From Burkholderiales bacterium (lineage in GTDB: Bacteria > Pseudomonadota > Gammaproteobacteria > Burkholderiales > JAEUOS01), in assembly GCA_016790635.1 (NCBI GenBank), contig JAEUOR010000002.1:248001-312000 (forward strand): DNA of 64,000 bases, written 5' to 3'. Shown here piece after piece: positions 44,875 to 53,059 of the stretch; position 1 is the first letter of the stretch; the number at the start of each line of letters is the position of its first letter. Below the pieces are notes generated by a model. It was not told the DNA's origin. It made no database searches and saw nothing but the letters and a program-made list of their open reading frames with translations. A program made the position numbers and the translations under genes.

Positions 44875-45498
44875 ATGTCCATGTTCTTCACGTTTCTGAT
44901 CGCCGCCGTGGTCCTGGCCGTCACGCCCGGGCCGGGCATCGCCTACGTGGTCGCACGCACGGTGGCGGGTGGCCGCACCGAGGGCCTGGCTTCGTGTCTC
45001 GGCACCGGCATCGGCGGTATGGTGCATGTGATCGCCGCCGCGCTGGGCCTGTCGGCGCTGATCGCGCAATCGGCCGCCGCGTTCACCGTCGTCAAGTGGG
45101 TCGGCGTGGCCTACCTCGTCTATCTGGGTCTGCGCATGCTGCTGGGCCAGACCCACGTGTCGGCCTTGCCGACGGTGCGGGCGCAAGGGCCGGCACGTGC
45201 CCTGCGCGAGGGCATATTGGTCGAGGTGTTGAACGTCAAGACGGCGATGTTCTTCCTGGCCTTCCTGCCGCAGTTCGTGACCCCCGGCCAGCCGCTGATC
45301 GCGCAGCTGGTCACGCTCGGCACGATCTGCGTGGCCTTGAACACCCTGGTGGACGTGGTGGCAGTGCTGGCGGCAGACCGGCTCCTGCAATCGAGCGCAC
45401 GGCGTGAAGCGCGCTCGCGCCTGATGCGGCGCATATCGGGCATGACCATGCTCGGGCTTGGTGCCTGGTTGGCGCTGGCGGAGCGGCCGCGCGTTTGA
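44875..45498 (+). CDS. LysE family amino acid/homoserine exporter
   Basis: A 207-residue membrane protein with about six helices. It has the family N-terminal motif VTPGPGIAYVVARTVAGGR and the later LVEVLNVKTAMFFLAFLPQF. The family exports amino acids and related compounds. The ATG at 44875 is chosen; a TAGAAT box lies 12 nt upstream. It is divergent from the LivK-like receptor gene. Confidence 0.88.
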   Translation: MSMFFTFLIAAVVLAVTPGPGIAYVVARTVAGGRTEGLASCLGTGIGGMVHVIAAALGLSALIAQSAAAFTVVKWVGVAYLVYLGLRMLLGQTHVSALPTVRAQGPARALREGILVEVLNVKTAMFFLAFLPQFVTPGQPLIAQLVTLGTICVALNTLVDVVAVLAADRLLQSSARREARSRLMRRISGMTMLGLGAWLALAERPRV

Positions 45499-45594
45499 GC
45501 GTTCGCGGCCATGGCGCCGCAGGCCTGGCGACGTGGCCCGCATGAACTTTGCTTTTGCTGGCGATGGCGCGCGTGCGTGCCAGCAGGAAACAAG

Positions 45595-46560
45595 CTAGTC
45601 GAGTTTGATGCCCAGGGAGCCGACGACCTTGGCGTAGCGCGCCACTTCGGCGGCCACGAGCGCTGAGAATCGCGCCGGATCGACAAATTGCGCGTCCGCG
45701 CCGTTGCGATCCATGGCCGTCTTGAATTCGCTGGTGGCGACAATGCCCTCCAGCTCACGCGCCAGCCGGTCGACCACCGACTGCGGCGTGGCGGCAGGAG
45801 CAAACACGCCCAGCCACAGCGATACCTCGAAGCCGGTAAAGCCCTGTTCAGCCACCGTCGGCACCTCCGGCAGGGCCGGAGAACGCGCCGGAGAGCCGAC
45901 CGCCAGCGGCAGCAGCTTGCCGGCCCGTACATGCTGCAGCAAGGCCGGCATCGAGCCGAACACCGCCTGTACCTCGTTGCCCAGCACTGCCAGGTCGGTC
46001 TGCGCGTTGCCCTTGTAGGGCACGTGCACCAGGTTCATCTGCGCCGCCGCCTTGAGCATTTCCATCGCCAGATGGGTGGTCGAGCCGTTGCCCGCCGATC
46101 CGTAGTTGAGCTTGCCGGGGCTGGCCTTGGCCTGCGCGACCAGATCGCGCAGGTTGCGCGGACCGACCTGCGGGTTGATGACCAGCAGGTAGGGCGTGAC
46201 CGCGACCATCGCGACGGGGGTGAAATCGCGTTGCGGGTGGTAACCGAGTTTCGTGTAGGCGGCCGGTGCGACCGCGTGCGTGCTGGTGGTGCCGATGGAC
46301 AGCGTGTAACCATCGGCCGCGGCCTTGGCGGCGAGGTCGGTGCCGATGGTGCCGCCGGCACCGCCGCGATTGTCGACCACGACCTGCTGGGCCAGGCGCT
46401 CGGAAAGGCGCTGCGCGACCACCCGGCCGACGATGTCGGTGGAGCCGCCGGCAGGGAAGGGCACGATCAGTCGCAGCGGCTTGACCGGCCAGGTCGATTG
46501 CGCAGCGACAGGACCGGCAAGCAGGGCCGGCAAGACAGCGATGAGTATGCGTAGCAGCAT
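45595..46560 (-). CDS. Bug/TctC-type periplasmic receptor
   Basis: A 321-residue receptor with a signal peptide ending at AGPVAAQ. Family hallmarks are PVKPLRLIVPFPAGGSTDI, DNRGGAGGTIGTDLAAK and YKGNAQTDLAVLGNEV. It is divergent from the MaoC/feruloyl-CoA synthetase operon, so its ligand may be a phenylpropanoid acid. A palindrome 32 nt upstream could be an operator. Confidence 0.9.
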   Translation of the reverse strand: MLLRILIAVLPALLAGPVAAQSTWPVKPLRLIVPFPAGGSTDIVGRVVAQRLSERLAQQVVVDNRGGAGGTIGTDLAAKAAADGYTLSIGTTSTHAVAPAAYTKLGYHPQRDFTPVAMVAVTPYLLVINPQVGPRNLRDLVAQAKASPGKLNYGSAGNGSTTHLAMEMLKAAAQMNLVHVPYKGNAQTDLAVLGNEVQAVFGSMPALLQHVRAGKLLPLAVGSPARSPALPEVPTVAEQGFTGFEVSLWLGVFAPAATPQSVVDRLARELEGIVATSEFKTAMDRNGADAQFVDPARFSALVAAEVARYAKVVGSLGIKLD

Positions 46561-46591
46561 GTGCTTGTCCTTGGCGTAGTGGCAACGGTTG

Positions 46592-46606
46592 ATCCGCGAC
46601 GCGGAT
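46592..46606. promoter_or_regulatory. Palindrome ATCCGCG-A-CGCGGAT in front of a Bug receptor gene
   Basis: Seven-base perfect arms meet around one base, 32 nt upstream of the ATG at 46560. It lies in the 256-nt divergent gap shared with the MaoC gene and is a candidate regulator site. Confidence 0.4.
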
Positions 46607-46615
46607 TGTCGCGCA

Positions 46616-46653
46616 GTCCGCATCGACTCCGCGTGGTCCGCATCGACTTCGCG
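46616..46653. repeat. Direct repeat of GTCCGCATCGACTYCGCG, two copies
   Basis: Two 18-nt copies differ at one position and are spaced 20 nt start to start (46616-46633 and 46636-46653). They lie between divergent genes and could be paired activator sites or a small tandem duplication. Confidence 0.45.
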
Positions 46654-46816
46654 CCGGGCATGCCGGATAATCGGCGCGGCTTGGCGTCCGTGGCCGAGGC
46701 ATGACCAGCAGCGGGCGGATGGTCACGCGTGCGTGCAATCGCGCTCTGCGCGGGCGCGGCGAGTGCTGAAGATTGGCGCCGGCTGAGCCGGTGGCAACGC
46801 AACCAGGAGATCGTCG

Positions 46817-47275
46817 ATGGGCAAGCATCACCAACTGGGGCAGGGCTATTTCTACGAGGACCTGGCCGTGGGCGACACCTTGTCGACCAATGCCCGCACC
46901 ATCACCGAGGCCGACCTGGTCGCCTTCTGCAACCTGACCTGGTTCACCGAGGAACTCTTCACGAACCTGCATGATCGCCAGGCGACCGCGATCGCCGGAC
47001 GGGTGGTGCCCGGCGCGCTGGTCTTCACCTTTGCCGAGGGCCTCATCATGCCCGCGATCCAGCACACCGGGCTGGCCTTCCTGGATGCCGGCATGAGCAT
47101 CAAGGGGCCGACCTTCGTCGGCGACACGATCCGCGTCGAGGTCGAGATCACCGAGATGCGCCCGACCTCCAAGCCCGGGCGCGGCCTCATCCGTACCGTC
47201 AACCGCGTGCGCAACCAGCACGGGAACGTGGTGCAGGAATACACCCCGCTGCGCCTGCTCGCGCGTCGCGGCTGA
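46817..47275 (+). CDS. MaoC-like (R)-hydratase/dehydratase
   Basis: A 152-residue hot-dog fold protein with GQGYFYEDLAVGDTLSTNAR and VPGALVFTFAEGL. The family hydrates enoyl-CoA esters. The stop overlaps the ATG of the feruloyl-CoA synthetase-like gene by 1 nt, so it probably adds water to the enoyl-CoA made by that enzyme. The typical D-x4-H catalytic pair is not obvious here, so activity should be considered unproven. Confidence 0.78.
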   Translation: MGKHHQLGQGYFYEDLAVGDTLSTNARTITEADLVAFCNLTWFTEELFTNLHDRQATAIAGRVVPGALVFTFAEGLIMPAIQHTGLAFLDAGMSIKGPTFVGDTIRVEVEITEMRPTSKPGRGLIRTVNRVRNQHGNVVQEYTPLRLLARRG

Positions 47276-49122
47276 TGACTGCCCCGCGTTACAGGGATTT
47301 TCGCTTTGCCGTCACCCGTGCCTCGGCGAGCGAGCGCGCAGGTGCGCTCTATCTGCGCTCCGATGTCACCCTTGGAGCCTATCCCGAACGCTTGTCCGAC
47401 TGCCTCGTGCATTGGGCTCTCGCGCGTCCCGAGGCCACGTGGATGGCCGAACGGGGCGCGGATGGCGCGTGGGTGCGCATCACCTATGCGGAGGCCTGGC
47501 AGAGGGCGCAGGCCCTGGGCGAGGCGTTGCTGGCCGCCGACCTCTCGGCCGAGCGCCCGTTGGCGATCCTGTCCGAGAACAGCCTCGAACACGCGCTACT
47601 CATGCTGGGTGCGACCGTCGCCGGGGTTCCGTATTGCTCGGTCTCGCCGGCCTACAGCCTGATCAGCCGCGACTTCGGCCGCTTGAAGCATGTGCTGGCA
47701 ACCCTCACGCCGGGCATGGTCTACGCCGCCGACTATGCGCGCTACGGCGCAGCGATCGAGGCGACCGTGGCCGGCGATGTCACGGTCGTCACGGGCAGCG
47801 CGGCCCGGCGCCCGGATGGTCGCACGACGCGGGCCTACGCCGACCTGGCCGCGACGGTGCCGACCACGCGCGTCGCCGCCGCGCGCATGGCGACCGGGCC
47901 CGACACCATCGTCAAGTTCCTCTTCACCTCCGGCTCGACCAAGCTGCCCAAGGCGGTCATCAACACCAACCGCATGCTCTGCGCCAACCAGCGGCAGATT
48001 GAAATGGCCATGCCATCGTTGTTCGAGGAGCCGCCGGTGCTGGTCGACTGGCCGCCGTGGAGCCACACCTTCGGCGGCAACCACGACATCAACCTGACCT
48101 TGTTCCACGGCGGCACCTTCTACATCGATGACGGGCGGCCGACACCGGAATTGTTCGGCATCACCGTCAGGAACCTGACCGAGATCGCCCCCACGGCCTA
48201 TTACAACGTGCCGGTGGGTTTCGAGATGCTGGCGGTCGAGTTGCGCAGCAACGGGATCCTCCGTCGCAATCTCTTCTCCAGGCTGCGCATGTTCTTCTAT
48301 GCCGGTGCCGCGCTGGCGCAGCCGGTATGGGACGCGCTCTTCGAGGTCGAGGAGGCCGAGCTCGGCGAACGCATCCCGATGCTGACCGGCCTGGGAATGA
48401 GCGAAAGCGCGCCATTCGCGATCTTCGTCACCGGCCTTGACGTGCGCTCCGGCGACCTGGGCCTGCCGGCCGCGGGCATGGAGGCCAAACTGGTGCCCCT
48501 GGGCGACAAGGTCGAGGTGCGTTACCGCGGGCCGAACATCACGCCCGGGTACTGGCGCAACCCGGAAGCCACTGCGGAAAGCTTCGACGAGGAAGGCTTT
48601 TTCCGCACCGGCGACGCGGTGCGCTGGATCGACCCGAACGACCGGCATCGCGGCCTGCATTTCGATGGCCGCGTGGCCGAGGACTTCAAGCTTGTCACCG
48701 GCACCTTCGTGAGCGTGGGCCCCCTGCGCGCGCGCATCATCGCCGCCGGGGCGCCCTATGTGCAGGATGCCGTGATCACCGGCCTGAACGAGCACGACGT
48801 GGGTGCGCTGATCGTGCCGGCGCTGATCCCGTGCCGCACCGCCCTGGGGCTGGACGATGCGGCCGGATTTGCCGAAATCGCCGCGCATGCGGGGATGCGT
48901 GCGGCCATGCAGGCCATGCTCGACCGCCTGGCGATGGAGGCCACCGGGTCGGCCAGCCGCCTCGCGCGCCTTGTCGTCCTGGACCAGGCGCCAGGCATCG
49001 ACGCGGGCGAGGTCACCGACAAGGGCTCGATCAACCAGCGCGCGGTGCTGACCCGGCGCGCCGATCTCGTGCGCGCCTTGCATGCCGGCAGCGCGGCCGG
49101 TATGCTGCGCCCGCTCGCGTGA
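47275..49122 (+). CDS. Feruloyl-CoA synthetase-like acyl-CoA ligase
   Basis: A 615-residue adenylate-forming enzyme that activates a carboxylic acid to its CoA thioester. It has the AMP motif FTSGSTKLPKAVIN at residue 217, the second motif GMSESAPFAIFVTG and RYRGPNITPGYWRN followed by FRTGDAVRW; the C-terminal lysine domain is present. Its length and N-terminal extension resemble FerA-type feruloyl-CoA synthetases. With MaoC upstream it suggests degradation of hydroxycinnamic acids. No enoyl-CoA hydratase/aldolase (ech) or vanillin dehydrogenase is adjacent. Confidence 0.85.
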   Translation: MTAPRYRDFRFAVTRASASERAGALYLRSDVTLGAYPERLSDCLVHWALARPEATWMAERGADGAWVRITYAEAWQRAQALGEALLAADLSAERPLAILSENSLEHALLMLGATVAGVPYCSVSPAYSLISRDFGRLKHVLATLTPGMVYAADYARYGAAIEATVAGDVTVVTGSAARRPDGRTTRAYADLAATVPTTRVAAARMATGPDTIVKFLFTSGSTKLPKAVINTNRMLCANQRQIEMAMPSLFEEPPVLVDWPPWSHTFGGNHDINLTLFHGGTFYIDDGRPTPELFGITVRNLTEIAPTAYYNVPVGFEMLAVELRSNGILRRNLFSRLRMFFYAGAALAQPVWDALFEVEEAELGERIPMLTGLGMSESAPFAIFVTGLDVRSGDLGLPAAGMEAKLVPLGDKVEVRYRGPNITPGYWRNPEATAESFDEEGFFRTGDAVRWIDPNDRHRGLHFDGRVAEDFKLVTGTFVSVGPLRARIIAAGAPYVQDAVITGLNEHDVGALIVPALIPCRTALGLDDAAGFAEIAAHAGMRAAMQAMLDRLAMEATGSASRLARLVVLDQAPGIDAGEVTDKGSINQRAVLTRRADLVRALHAGSAAGMLRPLA

Positions 49123-49180
49123 GGCGCGTCGCCTCTGCCCGATGCGTTTTCCCGATTCTTGCCAGCCAGGAGCAATCACC

Positions 49181-50182
49181 ATGACTTCACGTCGCAACTT
49201 CATCGGCGCAGCCGGCGGTCTCTCCGTTGCCGGCCTGACCACCGGCCTTTCCGCTCTACCGATCAACGCGCGTGCCCAAGCCATGCCCGAGGTGGCGCGC
49301 ATCGTGGTCGGCTTTCCGCCGGGCGGGCCGACCGATGTGTTCGCGCGCCGCATCGCGGAGCGCCTGCGGGGCACGCTCGCCGCCAACGTGGTGGTCGACA
49401 ACAAGCCGGGTGCCGGCGGACAGGTCGGCGTGCTGAACGTCAAGGATGCGCCCGCCGACGGCACGGTCCTGTTGCTGACCCCGGCGGGCATGATCACGGT
49501 GTACCCGCACTCCTATTCGCGCCTGGGCTACCGTGCCGACGATGTCCTGCCGGTGACGACCGCGACCTTCATCGTGCACGGCCTGGGGATCGGCCCGGGT
49601 GTGCCGGAATCCGTGCGCACCCTGGCAGAGTTCATCACCTGGGCGCGCGCCAATCCTGACCGGGCGAGTGTCGGCAGCCCGGGGGCGGGTTCGATGCCGC
49701 ACCTGCTGGTGGCCAGCCTGAGCCGGCAGACCGGCGCCAACCTGAACCATATCCCCTTCCTCGGTTCCGGGCCCGGCATCCCGCAGATGCTGGGCGGGCA
49801 GATCGCGGCGATGTCTTCGCCGGTCGGCGACTATGTGCAGCACGTCAAGGCCGGCAAGGTGCGCCTGTTGGCCACCTCCGGTCCGACCCGTTCCGTGTTT
49901 GCGCCGGACGTTCCCACCTACCGCGAGCAGGGTTTTGCCGACCTCGTGTCGCGCGAATGGTTCGGTTTTTTCCTGCCTGGCAAGACGCCCGCTGCGGTGC
50001 GCGAGCGCGTCTCGGTGGCGCTGCGCCGCGCGCTGGCGCTGCCCGAGGTGGTGGAAAGCATGAAGGTCTTCGGCCAGGAGGTCGAATCGATGGGCATCCG
50101 CGAATTCGAGGACCTGGTCCGCGCCGACTCCGAGAGAGCCGGGCAGCTGGTGCGTGCACTGGGCTTCAAGGCCGACTCCTGA
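49181..50182 (+). CDS. Bug/TctC-type periplasmic receptor with Tat signal
   Basis: A 333-residue receptor. The leader TSRRNFIGAAGGLSVAGLTT is a twin-arginine-like signal ending near NARAQ. Family hallmarks are PEVARIVVGFPPGGPTDVFA, DNKPGAGGQVGVLNVKDA and the FLGSGPGIPQMLGGQIA loop. It lies 58 nt after the CoA ligase gene and probably belongs to the same operon. No TctAB partner is nearby. Confidence 0.9.
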   Translation: MTSRRNFIGAAGGLSVAGLTTGLSALPINARAQAMPEVARIVVGFPPGGPTDVFARRIAERLRGTLAANVVVDNKPGAGGQVGVLNVKDAPADGTVLLLTPAGMITVYPHSYSRLGYRADDVLPVTTATFIVHGLGIGPGVPESVRTLAEFITWARANPDRASVGSPGAGSMPHLLVASLSRQTGANLNHIPFLGSGPGIPQMLGGQIAAMSSPVGDYVQHVKAGKVRLLATSGPTRSVFAPDVPTYREQGFADLVSREWFGFFLPGKTPAAVRERVSVALRRALALPEVVESMKVFGQEVESMGIREFEDLVRADSERAGQLVRALGFKADS

Positions 50183-50234
50183 GGTGCGGGACGGCGTGCC
50201 GCCGACACACGGGCAAACCTCGCCTGACGCAGGA

Positions 50235-51167
50235 ATGCGCTGGTCCGGAGTCCGTGTCCTGGTCACAGGCGCGAGCGGCTTCCTGGGAACCCACCTCGCG
50301 GCAGCGTTACGTGCCGCGGGCGCGGTCGTCACGGCCACGTCGCGCAGTGCACGCGCACCGGCCGAGGTGGCCTGGGTGCAGGCCGACCTGACCGACCCGG
50401 CGCAGGCACGCCGCGCATTGGCCGATGCCGCCCCCGCCATCGTCTTTCACCTGAGCTCGCTGGCCGACGGGCACCTGGATCCGGGCCTGATCGGCGCCAC
50501 CTTCGCCGCCGAGACCGTCGCCACGGTCAATCTGCTCGATGCCGCCCGCGCGCATGGCGTGGGTCGCGTGATCCTGGCCGCCTCGTTCGAGATGCCGGAT
50601 CCGGGTCAGGCGCCGACCTCGCCGTACGCGGCCGCCAAGGCCGCCTCGCACGTCTATGGACAGCTGTTTCACGCGGTCTATGGACTGCCGGTCACGCAGG
50701 CGCGCATCTTCATGGCCTATGGCCCCGGGCAGCCCGACGCCAAGTTGATCCCGACGATCACGCGCGACTTCCTGGCCGGCGTGGCGCCGCGCCTGGCCAG
50801 CCCGCAACGATCGCTCGACTGGATCTACATCGACGACGTGATCGAAGGTCTGCTCGCATTGGCCGGGGCACCGGGTGTCGAGGGCCGCACGGTCGACATC
50901 GGCAGCGGGGTGCTGACCACCATCGCGGATCTGGCCGCGCATATCGGGCGCCTGTGCGGCGCCAAGGTCGTTGCGCAGGTCGCGGCGGAAGCGGCACGTG
51001 GGGCAGAACGGGTCGCCATGGCCGATGTGGCGGCCACCCGCGCCCTGATCGGCTGGCAGCCGCGCGTGGCGCTGGACGCCGGGCTCTCGCGCTGGCTGGA
51101 TCACTGCCGTGAGCGGGCGGGTCACAATGACATCCCTGCCGCGAACATCGGCATCCGCTACCCCTAA
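50235..51167 (+). CDS. NAD-dependent epimerase/dehydratase (extended SDR)
   Basis: A 310-residue extended short-chain dehydrogenase with the Rossmann motif VTGASGFLGTHL, the DLTD adenine-ribose contact and the active-site SPYAAAKAASHVYGQ (Y-x3-K). The usual serine of the triad is in ILAASFEMP. The substrate is unknown and could be a sugar nucleotide or a small ketone. The ATG at 50235 has AGGA close before it; a longer reading starts within the receptor gene and is unlikely. It is 12 nt before the TPP-enzyme gene. Confidence 0.85.
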   Translation: MRWSGVRVLVTGASGFLGTHLAAALRAAGAVVTATSRSARAPAEVAWVQADLTDPAQARRALADAAPAIVFHLSSLADGHLDPGLIGATFAAETVATVNLLDAARAHGVGRVILAASFEMPDPGQAPTSPYAAAKAASHVYGQLFHAVYGLPVTQARIFMAYGPGQPDAKLIPTITRDFLAGVAPRLASPQRSLDWIYIDDVIEGLLALAGAPGVEGRTVDIGSGVLTTIADLAAHIGRLCGAKVVAQVAAEAARGAERVAMADVAATRALIGWQPRVALDAGLSRWLDHCRERAGHNDIPAANIGIRYP

Positions 51168-51179
51168 CTGGAGGTCGCC

Positions 51180-52844
51180 ATGCGCGGACGTCAGGTCCTG
51201 ATGGAAACCTTGGTCGCGCACGGCGTCGACCGCATCTTCGGCAACCCCGGCACGACCGAGAGCCCGCTCTTGGACGCCCTCGCCGACACCCCGCAGATCG
51301 AGTACGTGGTCCACCTGCACGAGGGCGTGGCGGTGGGCGCCGCCAACTTCTACGCGCAGGCTGCCGGCCGCACCGCCTTTGTCAACCTGCACGTGGCGCC
51401 AGGCCTGGGCAACGCCATCGGCATGATCTACAACGCGCTCAGGAATTGCTCGCCCCTGGTCGTCACCGCGGGACAGCAGGACACGCGCATGCGCCTGCGC
51501 GACCCGGTGCTGGGCCACGACCTGGTGGCGCTGGCCGCCCCGGTGGTGAAGTGGAGCGCCCAGGTCGAGCGTGCCGACGAGTTGGGCCCCGTGCTTGCGC
51601 GCGCCTTCAAGATCGCCGGCGAGGCGCCGGCCGGCCCGGTCTTCGTCGCTTTGCCCATCGACGTGCTCGAGCAGGAAACCGGCGTGCCGCCCGGCCGGCC
51701 CGCGACCGTCCATGTCCAGACGCCCGCCGACCCGGCCGGCATCGAGGCGATGGCCGCGCTTTTCTTGCAGGCCAGGAGCCCGGCGATTGTTGCCGGTGAC
51801 GACATCGCGCGCGCGGGCGCGGGCGCAGCGCTCGCGCGCCTGGTCGAGCGCACCGGCGCTGCGGTCTGGTTCGAGGGCCTGCGCGGCCGCAATGCCTTTG
51901 CCACCGCGCACGCCGCCTATCGCGGCACGCTGGCTTTCGATGCGCGCGGCATCGCTGCGCAACTCGCCGGCCACGACCTCGTCCTGCTTGCCGGCGGACC
52001 GTTCTTCGAAGAGGTCTGGTACGCCGAGGGAGCCCCGTTCGCGCCCGGCACACGCGTCTTGCAGATCGAGGAGGCGCCGCGCCGACTGGCGTGGAATTTC
52101 ACCCTCGACGCAGGCGTCGTCGGCGCGATGGGCCCGGCGCTCGGGGCGCTGGACGCGGCCGTGGCGCGCGCGGCGACGCCGGCCTTTGACGCCGCGGCGG
52201 CGGAACGTCTGTCGGCCCTGGGCGCGCACAAGGCAGCCGAGGAGACCGCCTACCGGGCGCGCCTGACCAAGTCATGGGAGCGCGCGCCGACCTCGATGCC
52301 GCGTGCGCTGGCCGAAATTCGCGCCGGCACGCCGGCTGATGCCATCGTCGTCGACGAGACCATCACTGCCAACCTGGACCTGTTCGCCAACTTCGCCTTC
52401 ACCGCGCCGGACGACTATTTCAGCGGCCGCGGCGGCGGCATCGGCCAGGGTGTTGCCGGCGCCCTCGGTGTCGCGCTGGCCCGCCCGGACCGCCCGGTGC
52501 TGTGCGTCTCGGGCGACGGCTCGGCGATGTATTCGATCCAGGCGCTGTGGACGGCCGCGCACCACGGGCTGCCGATCGTGTTCGTCATCCTCGCCAATCG
52601 CGAATATCGCGTCCTCAAGCACAATCTCGATGCCTACCGTCAGCGCTTCGGCACCGCTGCCAATGGTCCCTACGCGCACATGGACCTGAAGGCGCCCGTG
52701 CTCGGGTTCGTCGAACTGGCGCAGGGCATGGGCGTGGCCGCAACGCGGGTGGCGCGCGCCGGCGATATCCGCGGCGCGGTGGCGGAAGCATTCGCGGCCC
52801 GCGCGCCGCGCTTGGTCGAGATCGAGATTGAAGGCAAGCGCTGA
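51180..52844 (+). CDS. Thiamine-diphosphate enzyme, benzoylformate decarboxylase-like
   Basis: A 554-residue ThDP enzyme with the activating glutamate in HLHEGVAVGAANFYAQA, the middle domain and the ThDP/Mg motif GDGSAMYSIQALWTAAHHG from residue 445 with ILANREY. The overall pattern (GNPGTTESPLLDALA at the start) resembles benzoylformate decarboxylase and related 2-oxo-acid decarboxylases or lyases. The ATG follows a GGAGG ribosome-binding site. With the epimerase it may convert a 2-oxo acid formed in the preceding pathway. Confidence 0.88.
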   Translation: MRGRQVLMETLVAHGVDRIFGNPGTTESPLLDALADTPQIEYVVHLHEGVAVGAANFYAQAAGRTAFVNLHVAPGLGNAIGMIYNALRNCSPLVVTAGQQDTRMRLRDPVLGHDLVALAAPVVKWSAQVERADELGPVLARAFKIAGEAPAGPVFVALPIDVLEQETGVPPGRPATVHVQTPADPAGIEAMAALFLQARSPAIVAGDDIARAGAGAALARLVERTGAAVWFEGLRGRNAFATAHAAYRGTLAFDARGIAAQLAGHDLVLLAGGPFFEEVWYAEGAPFAPGTRVLQIEEAPRRLAWNFTLDAGVVGAMGPALGALDAAVARAATPAFDAAAAERLSALGAHKAAEETAYRARLTKSWERAPTSMPRALAEIRAGTPADAIVVDETITANLDLFANFAFTAPDDYFSGRGGGIGQGVAGALGVALARPDRPVLCVSGDGSAMYSIQALWTAAHHGLPIVFVILANREYRVLKHNLDAYRQRFGTAANGPYAHMDLKAPVLGFVELAQGMGVAATRVARAGDIRGAVAEAFAARAPRLVEIEIEGKR

Positions 52845-52879
52845 GGCAAGGGCGGTCCTGCCAGTCGCGGGCAGAGTGG

Positions 52880-52914
52880 TTGTTATACTACCGAGTTGCA
52901 TCTTGACATAACAA
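52880..52914. promoter_or_regulatory. Inverted repeat TTGTTAT-N21-ATAACAA upstream of the giant surface protein
   Basis: Seven-base perfect arms are separated by 21 nt. A TTGACA (52903-52908) lies inside the element and a TATACT (52884-52889) overlaps its left end. It lies about 146 nt upstream of the start at 53060 and looks like a promoter or operator region; no convincing pair of -35/-10 boxes at standard spacing was found. Confidence 0.4.
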
Positions 52915-53059
52915 AGCTACGGTCCGCTGCGCATTGGCCGGGCGTCACGCCGCATTCACAAAAGTTGCAGGGCCCGCCGGAATAGCAGCGGGCGCAGGGG
53001 ATCGGGAATTGATTTTTGGTGATGCCGACAGGCGGCTGCCTGCCGTTGGGGGAACTTTG

